A program made the translations under genes and the position numbers. Shown in pieces: positions 57,901 to 64,000 of a stretch of 64,000 nt of DNA (the first letter of the stretch is position 1; each line of letters starts with the position of its first letter). The notes below the pieces were generated by a model. The model was not told the DNA's origin and made no database searches. It worked only from the letters and a program-made list of their open reading frames with translations. Source of the stretch: Lithodes maja (lineage: Eukaryota; Arthropoda; Malacostraca; Decapoda; Lithodidae); contig JBAKBP010001612.1 of the NCBI GenBank assembly GCA_037953745.1, forward strand, positions 142,506 to 206,505, given 5' to 3'.

Positions 57901-59630
57901 TTGTAGGACAAGAGGTATTAATTTTGTTGCCTTTGGTTGGTAACCCCTTGTCTGCGAAGTATACTGGACCCTATAAAATTGTGGAGAAAATTTCGGACCT
58001 AGATTACCTTGTTGCCACTCCAGACCGGAGGAAAAAGAACCAGTTATGTCACGTGAACCTGATAAAAGAGTATGTGAGGCGCCCCTCTGAGCCTCTCACT
58101 GTCCCTGTGTTGGCTTGTTGCGGCCGTGGTGGAGAAGGAGAGGGGGACAGTCAAGCTTCAGAGGAGGATAGCTGGGATCACCATGTTTCAGCGGATCAGT
58201 GGGCGGGGAACTCGAGCCTAAGGGCTGACGAGGCTATAGCTCATTTGCCTGAGCCGCAGTTTGAAGCTATCCGTCAGTTGCTCGGTTCATACCCCACTGT
58301 ATTTGCTGAACACCCAGGCCTCACTACTCAGGCTATGCATGATGTTGACGTGGGGGACCATCTACCCTTTAAGTCAATCCCGTACCGTGTGCCCCCCATA
58401 AAACTACCCGCTCTGAGGGATGAGTTGGAGTATATGCTCGGTAGAGGGTTGATAGAGAAAGGCACCGTTAAATGGACTTCCCCCGTAACACTGCAGCCTA
58501 AGCCAGATGGCAAGGTACGCTTCTGTATTGATTTCCGTAGGCTAAACGGTTTGACTCCAACTAACCCATATCCTCTTCCTCGGGTTGATGATAGTGTTGA
58601 TAAAATTGGTAATGCTCGGTTTTTGTCTAAAGTAGATTTAGTAAAAGGTTACTGGCAAGTCCCTTTGTCCGAGCGTGCTAAAGAGGTATGTGGTTTTGTG
58701 GTGGACGGGAGTACTTACCGGTGTAATGTTATGCCCTACGGACTTAAGAATGCACCAGCAACGTTTCAGAACCTGATGAATGAAATTGTCAAGGACATTC
58801 CAAATTGCACCGTATACTTGGACGATGTAATCATTTATGATGACGACTTTGAGAGCCATTGTGAGCACCTGGAGACCTTGTTCCGGAAACTTAGTGAAGC
58901 AGGTCTGGTAGTAAATTTGGCAAAGTGTGACTTCGTAAAAGCCACTGTGCAGTACCTTGGGTTTGTAGTGGGAAGGGGACAGGTGTGCCCTCCTCAGAAC
59001 AAGGTACAGGCTATCAATAAATTTCCGCACCCTACCACCAAGAAGCAGATTATGAGATTCTTGGGTATGATAGGCTACTACAGACGCTTTATAAAAGGTT
59101 ACTCCACGGTGTTGGCACCTCTCACAGATTTGTTATCTAAAGACAAAAAGTTTTTGTGGGCGCCTGAGTGTGAAAAGGCTTTTAATTTGGTGAAGCATTT
59201 GCTGTGTACTCACCCGATACTCAGGGCCCCAGACTTTAACAGGCCTTTTCAGCTGGCAACAGATGCTAGTGGTGTAGGGGCTGGTGCCGTCTTGCTACAG
59301 ACAGACAATGAAGGTGTGGAACACCCAGTAAGTTTCTTTTCTAAGAAGTTCAATGCTGCACAAAAGAACTATTCTACAATAGAAAAGGAATTACTGGCGA
59401 TTGTGCTGTCGCTCAGGCACTTCGAGGTGTATGTTCCAGCCTATGGCCCAGTCGTGGTTATCTACACTGATCATCACCCTTTGAGATTCCTAAATCAATT
59501 TCACAATCGCAATATGAGACTGACCAGGTGGTCTTTGATGTTGCAGGAGTATAACCTGGACATCCGTCATATTGCGGGATGTGACAATGTGATCGCGGAT
59601 TGTTTATCGAGGGTAGATGATCAGTCGTAG
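54885..59630 (+). CDS. pol: Young gypsy Gag-protease-integrase-RT-RNase H polyprotein
   Basis: The genuine part begins near 54945. Residues counted from 54885: coiled-coil KLELAKIENESRKQENEARK (~37 on); Gag capsid with EFFNRFEKKC and a SCAN-like region (~125-265); zinc knuckle CYQCHKKGHFARVC (~346-359); protease DTGASQ (~433); integrase H-H-C-C finger (H~724 to C~765), catalytic D795, D854, E890 (D-58-D-35-E), and C-terminal CHVNLIKEY; then RT with KVRFCIDFRRLN, MPYGLKNAPATFQ and YLDD (~1311); RNase H with ATDASG (D~1460) and TDHHPLRF; end DCLSRV. All listed catalytic residues are present and there is no internal stop. The 5' frame is separated from the Gag start by a single frameshift. Confidence 0.95.
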   Translation: MEDWSALGRCVWWFPSSCPPPSVVATPSSCLSPDMIFKLELAKIENESRKQENEARKQEIEAETRRHEAEVRRHEAELRYDSEKYCAQIDLDKTRAESTGTRMGREGQVREQSLSHLVKLVPAFSETEVTEFFNRFEKKCREHNWPEEKWAALVSSRLTGKGLKAYDALPLESCIDYPELKRAVLRAYELQPETYRLKFRGVTKTREATFLEHARDLKDALTNWTRSEKAETAEQLTELFLLEQFYKCTGAEMTLTIKEKNPKTLQEAAEMADLRLSLIRGCGSAQRSEAGNKGRDAPPPRVSNISYANKYKSYDTKTDHKTSTVPFKKGPGPSQYQGKPKGELECYQCHKKGHFARVCPSKPPTAAVSLACNIGVSLKSSEFARGSSSEAEAQPVQKHLGGSNPAQDVFCDHRGRGCVMWAGRKHGVEVLRDTGASQTLMKNLTGYPINAARVVVVQGINATRSYPLVRLELEVDGVARELDVGIVEKLPVEGVDLLLGNDFAMPASEVLPLVVAERPADVSREEREWVERCQAQPMVCAVTRARAAKVSQPSPPSSDQQRNDQQEEAKAGVGFKSFDSAALLGDSVLAPLLSSGVAPGPVIESDEAGHDESPRQQRYEHRERQREQPSIGEGHALLREQLDRLAPSDIRRLQLEDPELQTCANGAVELDEDGDAQPGDFFYLDGILYRRFQDPNRSWKKGSGVVDQLVVPRECRDSLLSLAHDTPLAGHLGVRKTVAALGKLFWWPGMKSHVQSWINSCDICQRVGKPNQVIPKAPLHPIPVIGPPFSKIVVDMVGPLPPTKAGNKFLLTIMDVATRYPDAYPMKNGMAKTVVSNLLWYFSRYGYPEEIQSDQGSNFTSNLIKQTMQQHGIRAVVSSAYHPESQGVLERWHATLKSMLRCYCADNGRDWDLGLPYVLFAAREVPGESLGFSPNELIFGHRVRGPLNMLREIWEGTVQPCSLLKYVFESRERMLKSLEMAGQNLTGSQALMKDRYDRKVKLRKFIVGQEVLILLPLVGNPLSAKYTGPYKIVEKISDLDYLVATPDRRKKNQLCHVNLIKEYVRRPSEPLTVPVLACCGRGGEGEGDSQASEEDSWDHHVSADQWAGNSSLRADEAIAHLPEPQFEAIRQLLGSYPTVFAEHPGLTTQAMHDVDVGDHLPFKSIPYRVPPIKLPALRDELEYMLGRGLIEKGTVKWTSPVTLQPKPDGKVRFCIDFRRLNGLTPTNPYPLPRVDDSVDKIGNARFLSKVDLVKGYWQVPLSERAKEVCGFVVDGSTYRCNVMPYGLKNAPATFQNLMNEIVKDIPNCTVYLDDVIIYDDDFESHCEHLETLFRKLSEAGLVVNLAKCDFVKATVQYLGFVVGRGQVCPPQNKVQAINKFPHPTTKKQIMRFLGMIGYYRRFIKGYSTVLAPLTDLLSKDKKFLWAPECEKAFNLVKHLLCTHPILRAPDFNRPFQLATDASGVGAGAVLLQTDNEGVEHPVSFFSKKFNAAQKNYSTIEKELLAIVLSLRHFEVYVPAYGPVVVIYTDHHPLRFLNQFHNRNMRLTRWSLMLQEYNLDIRHIAGCDNVIADCLSRVDDQS

Positions 59631-60143
59631 GCTATCACAGGTGTATGATCCCGGAGAGATTGACACACGGGTAGCCTCCTGCTTTAGTTTGAGTAGTATT
59701 TTGCGCTTGGTGCTTGTTGGCTCGCGGTTGTAGCCCAGCGTATTGGGTCGTAAAGCAGGAGTTGAGCGTTTGGTATAGAAGAAAAAATAGGCTGCCCTTA
59801 TAGTGCAGCCGGAAAAAAACATATTAAAATATAAAAATCATAAAAAAACTCTTTCTTTTAATATAGATAATTGTATAAGTTTGTCATAGCCTATAGAGTT
59901 TGAGTAGTCCACGAACTATCAAACGGCTGAGCTGCTGTAAGCTCGCTCTGGGAGCATGATATTATGTCTTTTGCTATTGTTGGGAGGAGTTATGAAATGT
60001 GAATTTTTTTTTTTATAAGATGTGTTTTAGTGATAAACTCAGCGTTGTTTTAGTGCCATGCGGTCGCTGGGTGTGAGGGGTTTGATGAGGTTCTGCGTGT
60101 CAGATTTTAGCTCAGGGTTGAGCAAGTAAAATCTTGGGGGAGG
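59631..60143 (+). other. Young gypsy 3' UTR with polypurine tract
   Basis: Non-coding. Ends TCTTGGGGGAGG directly before the 3' LTR, a clear polypurine tract for plus-strand priming. No envelope frame. Confidence 0.75.
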
Positions 60144-61992
60144 TGTGACGCATGCCGAGTATGAGCATGCTGTACAGAACGCTCAGTCAGACCCCACTCT
60201 CGCTAGGATCGTCAGGGCAGGAACTTTGGCTGTAGTCCGTGTAGAGTTTCCTAACTCAGTTTATGTGAGCCGTTGTACTATAAGTATTATAATTATGTAT
60301 TTTGTTTTCTTCTAAGTCAACGAGTTCTATTTTATATCATTAGATATAAGTATTGTGTGTGGGACTTATATATAATGAGGAGAAGAGAGAGAGTTATGTA
60401 ACGACGGCCAGTGAGCGCGCCACGAGGTAGGTAGGCCTCCCTCCCTCCTCCCTCCTCCCTCCTCCCTCCTCAAGCGCGTGGGAAATCCTTTGTCGATCCC
60501 AGATTGAGAGAGAATATGACGTAATGATTGTCAGTGGGCGGTCCTTAGTAGTTTGCGATATGCCGCTAGAGGGCCGAGTATAAAAAGGAGAGGTCCTCGC
60601 CACAATTCTTTAGAACTCATCAGGCAGAGCGACTTTTCATATCCCTTGCAACTATCCATATTCTTCCGACTGATGTGAACTTTCTCTACTCTCTGAACAG
60701 CCTATCTTCTTCTCTTCTCGACCCTTTATAACCTCAATGACCCCTTTGGTGCAGATTTAGTCAGCCAAAGTATTATCGCTTGAGTTCTCACGAGATATAT
60801 GCCTATTAGATAGCCTATTTTGGAAGGGATAACTAGAATAGGATTGATTGATGTTTGTTGCACTCGTATATGCATTTCCCTGTGTACGATTATCCATGTT
60901 CCTGTTTTCTGCTGGTTTAGGTAATGCTAGACTGGGATAAGGTTTCGGGAGTTGTGATTTCCTATGAGTACTAGGTTTTGGTTGAACCGGTACAATTGCA
61001 ACGGAGACGTGGGAAGCCTAGGTGGTCTTTCTGACTGTGTACCTTGAGAGTTTAGCACTGTGTTGCGAGTGAGGGCTTTTGCCTCTGCCACCCAACACTG
61101 TGCTATCTCGTTTGCTTGACTTTGAGAGGATCGCCAGGAGAGAACCAGATACTAGTGATCTGGATCTCTCAAGAGAGCATCCCGTCAATTAACGTAATTT
61201 GGCCGCACAGTCTTAAGGACCTCGCTAGGCTACGAGCCGCTTGCTCAGCCATTGTTTCCTAACCTTAGATATCCCAGCTAGACTTTGCTCGACCAGCAGA
61301 TACAGCATAGTATTGAAGCTTCTCCTTATGTATGTTATTGTTTATGCACTATTGATTTCATGTGTGGCACGCTTAGCTACTTTAGAGATTAGTGGCCCAC
61401 GAGCACAATCCTAGTAGGCTATTGTCAGTGCATTGTCGGAGTACTTCTTCTTAATGTTTGCCATTTACTATTGTCTATTCTTATAATTCTTCTTATGTCA
61501 ACTTAAAGCCTTTAATTGCCAGTGTGTTACTTATTGAATTGCTGTTCAAAATCCGATACTTACTTCTTACGAGTATTCGAGAAGCATCTAACTTTATCAG
61601 AAGATTCCTTGCTTGATGCTCGAGGACTATTGTTTAACGTAACGTAATAGTGCCGATCCGAAGTAGAGGGTGGAGGACTTCTTAAGTTCTTAGTCAAGGG
61701 TGGATTACTTCGGCTTCGGCCAACACTATTCTTTAGTGTTGTAGTACTTTCTTCTTTGTTTGATTGTTGACCAGACTAGATAACTCCCGTCTTGTTATTA
61801 GTCTGTTGTGTGAAACGCTAGTACCGAGTTCTTGTATACCCCGTTATAGCAGATAGAACTCTGGAGGGTAGTGGCGTTTTTTGTTCGGCTGGCAGTACTC
61901 TGGGGTTGGGATCGTGTGTTTCCGTTGTGGCAGCGAGCCATACTCGAGTCCTGTGTAAGAGCCCTAGTGTACCCGAGTGCCCGGTCGTAACA
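60144..61992 (+). repeat. Young gypsy 3' LTR
   Basis: 1849 bp, same ends as the 5' LTR, followed by TTAT (61993-61996). Confidence 0.96.
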
Positions 61993-61996
61993 TTAT

Positions 61997-62768
61997 CAAG
62001 AGAGCATCCCCGTCATATAACGTAATCTTCATTATACCACCTTCGGACAACGTTAGGCTACGAGCCGCATGCTCACCCATTGTTGCCCTGCCTTGATACC
62101 CCAGCTAGACTTTATTAACTGAGCAGACACTGGTTAGAGATAAGCCCCCATTATTATATGTATGCAACATTATTATTCACTGCACTTTTGAGCCGAGGTT
62201 GTTGTTGAGTTGCACAACCCTAGTAGGCTGTTGCGTTGTGTCACGAAGCATTTCTTTAGTTGTCGAGCATTACTACCTTTGCGCAGTCTTTATTATTCGC
62301 CTGCCTATTATTACTATATGTCCTAGTATTTATTGTGACCCGTATTCTGCATTATAATTGTTCAAGATTCTTTACGAACATCTTCCCAGCATCAGACTTA
62401 TTTCAGAAGTTTCCAGTTGATGTTGCAGGACTAGCATTGCACTTTCTTTAATACAGAAGTGCCAGTTATTTGAGTATCTACCGTAACGTTAATTAATCAC
62501 GTTAACTATCTTTTCTTTGTGTAACCTAATCGAGTAATCTTTTACTGTTTGAGAATAGGCTGTTTCATCGAGCGTCAGCCTAGTGTGTGTGCACCAGTTA
62601 CCGAGTCATAGGATACCTCATTGTCCAGGCACGACTCAGGGCGGTAATGGTGTTTTGTTTTCCAGTGTTTAAGGCAGGGGTTGGATCTAGTGTTACCGTT
62701 GTTGCATTTTGCCATTATCTAGTCCACTGTTGAAGAGCCCTGTGACTTTGAGAACCTGGATCGTAACA
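61997..62768 (+). repeat. Older gypsy 5' LTR, right part
   Basis: Resumes with CAAGAGAGCATCCCCGTC, matching the young LTR near 53495, and ends CGTAACA at 62768, followed by AATGGCGACCTTGC. Together with 51535-52469 it gives an LTR of about 1.7 kb. Confidence 0.8.
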
Positions 62769-62987
62769 AATGGCGACCTTGCCAGGATCTTGTGAACTAA
62801 GAGATAATTGCAGGATTGTTGTGGTCATTTGTTTTATTGAGGAATATAGTGGGCACGTTAATTTTTTTTTGGCAAAGTAGTATAGCACTTGAGAGTCTTC
62901 AGACATTTTTGGCAAGTGAATAGTGCTACATAAGAGTTTGGGGTACTTCTTTTCTGAATATTGTGGTGAGAAATTTTTGTGAGCATC

Positions 62988-63680
62988 ATGTCTTATACCG
63001 GGTCAGAGGAGAATGGAGACACAGTACGTAATGTCGAAACTGAGGAACAGCAGCATGATGAAAGGGTTAATCGGGTGAACTGTGAGGAGGATGCTAGGAT
63101 ATTTTTGCAATGGCCTGTTACTGCCGAGTGGTTGGAGGGTATGGATCGGTACGGTCTTCAATGCCTGGCCACAGCTATCGGTCATGCGGTTACTAGCAGC
63201 ATGACCAAGGATAACTTGATAACGTGTGTACTGGGCAGGGTGACTGGTGAGCGAGATGGGTTGAGTGCTCAGAGCCCTTCAGCCATGCTTCCCCTACACT
63301 CGACTCCCAGCCATCCCAGTAGTTTGCCGACCCCGGGTACGCTTCCGCAGTTGGGTGGTGACTGTCAGGGTGGGTTGCCCCTGGGGGGACCACCGGTAAT
63401 TTCAAATATTGTAGCACCTTCACCTCCTCAAGGGTTAACTCCAGAATTATTGCTTCAGCTCGAATTAGCTAAGATCCAGCAGCAAATAGAATTAGCCAAG
63501 ATAGAAGAGAGAAAAACTATCAGTCAGCAGTCTCAGCACATAGAGCTAGCAAAAATCCAAGCGGATTTAGAGTCGACTAGGTACTGTGCCGACATGGACG
63601 TAGAGAAGTCGCGAGTAGAGACAACGGGACAGCGACTTGGGGCTGGTAACCGTGTTCATGAGCAGTCTCTCTCGCACTTT
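62988..63680 (+). pseudogene. gag: Older gypsy Gag N-terminal part, interrupted
   Basis: ATG 62988 (MSYTGSEENGDTV). Aligned with the young Gag: CEEDARIF, then DRYGLQCLATAIGHAV. A helical repeat follows (LELAKIQQQIELAKIEE, HIELAKIQADLE) and then VHEQSLSH, equivalent to VREQSLSH of the young element. At 63680 the reading frame runs into poly-T of an inserted LINE. Unlike the young copy, the N-terminal part is in one frame throughout. Confidence 0.8.
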
Positions 63681-64000
63681 TTTTTTTTTTTTTTTTTTTT
63701 TCTATGTGATTGAGGGAGGCAAAAGGCATAACTGCCTATAGCGAGTGCCTCCCCCATAGTTGAAAGAGTGACAGGGCCAAAATCAAGGGACGTTCGAGCC
63801 AAAATGCCTGGACACACGGAGTTTGAAGCAATTTAAGTCATAGGAAGAGGGAAAGACTGATTCTGGGAGAGAGTTCCAGAGCTCAGATGTTGAGTAGAAG
63901 AAAGTTTGAGAGTAACGTTTCACTCTTGGGTTGGAGAGTTGCACAGAGTAGGGGTGGGATTGAGTTGCAAGACGGGTACCACGTGCCCTACGTAAAGGAG
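63681..64000 (-). mobile_element. LINE 3' end with poly-A tail (cut by window end)
   Basis: Poly-T at ~63681-63701 is the poly-A tail on the minus strand. The minus strand from 64000 to TGA at 63785-63783 encodes a typical non-LTR RT C-terminus: TRLATQSHPYSV, RVKRYSQTFFYSTS, ELWNSLPESVF and CFKLRVSRHF. The 3' UTR is about 80 bp. It has inserted into the older gypsy gag. The upstream part is outside the window. Confidence 0.75.

Larger units (their letters stand above)
52470..61992 (+). mobile_element. Young Gmr1-like Ty3/gypsy retrotransposon
   Basis: A 9523-bp element with 1849-bp LTRs, flanked by the 4-bp duplication TTAT (52466-52469 and 61993-61996). Coding order is Gag, protease, integrase, RT, RNase H. 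Integrase upstream of RT is the hallmark of the Gmr1 lineage among Ty3/gypsy elements. The near-identical LTRs indicate very recent insertion. No envelope-like frame is present. Confidence 0.93.
51535..64000 (+). mobile_element. Older Ty3/gypsy element, split and incomplete
   Basis: Begins with TGTGACGCC at 51535, cutting unit C. Its 5' LTR is split by the young gypsy element, and its primer site and gag follow at 62771 and 62988. Gag is interrupted by a LINE at 63680, and the rest lies beyond the window. LTR end, primer site and Gag are clearly related to the young element. Confidence 0.8.

Overview
This window reads as repeat-dense nuclear DNA from an arthropod, most probably a decapod crustacean. 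That placement is inference. It rests on the mix of elements (Gmr1-type and other Ty3/gypsy, BEL/Pao, DIRS-like, piggyBac, CR1/Jockey-like LINEs and tRNA-derived SINEs) and on short tails of a type I associate from memory with decapod genomes. I find no convincing complete host gene, rRNA, genuine tRNA, CRISPR array or bacterial operon. Nearly every base can be assigned to layers of mobile elements.

Layout. 1-2787: truncated, decayed piggyBac copy on the minus strand. 2792-3760: LINE debris, microsatellites and a tRNA-derived SINE with a target-site duplication. 4275-8257: DNA transposon with inverted ends of about 690-780 bp and an unusual, broken transposase on the minus strand. 8332-8469: one possible host exon ending at a splice donor. 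8859-16768: almost intact BEL/Pao retrotransposon with near-identical LTRs, a 5-bp duplication CTACC and a single in-frame UGA between Gag-protease and Pol. 16817-17292: inverted repeat. 17.7-23.5 kb: decayed DIRS-like element on the minus strand (tyrosine recombinase, RT/RNase H, Gag, probable 5'-UTR intron) carrying a SINE and ended by a TTAA-flanked MITE.

23764-51534 is a three-unit tandem array with a period of about 7.29 kb. Each unit holds a DIRS-like 5' block, an array of a TACCCGG motif, a 5'-truncated LINE reverse transcriptase, DIRS-like Gag remnants, a 190-bp MITE and the start of an RT. The units have been hit independently. A second piggyBac copy (31161-36336) and a MITE (36396-37024) sit in unit B, a further TTAA MITE (47819-48494) sits in unit C, and the empty sites survive in sister units.

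From 51535 to the end, an older Ty3/gypsy element has had its own 5' LTR split by a very young relative (52470-61992; two 1849-bp LTRs that seem to differ at one base; TTAT duplication). The young element encodes protease, integrase, RT and RNase H in that order. This copia-like order in a gypsy element marks the Gmr1 lineage and is the most noteworthy biology here. At the right edge another LINE has inserted into the older element's gag.

How the parts interact: the retrotransposons carry their own LTR promoters, primer sites and polyproteins. The TTAA MITEs have ends like the piggyBac copies and were probably moved by a related transposase. The SINEs depend on LINE machinery. All the transposase and RT genes appear disabled except the young gypsy, which has one frameshift, and the BEL/Pao element, which has one stop.
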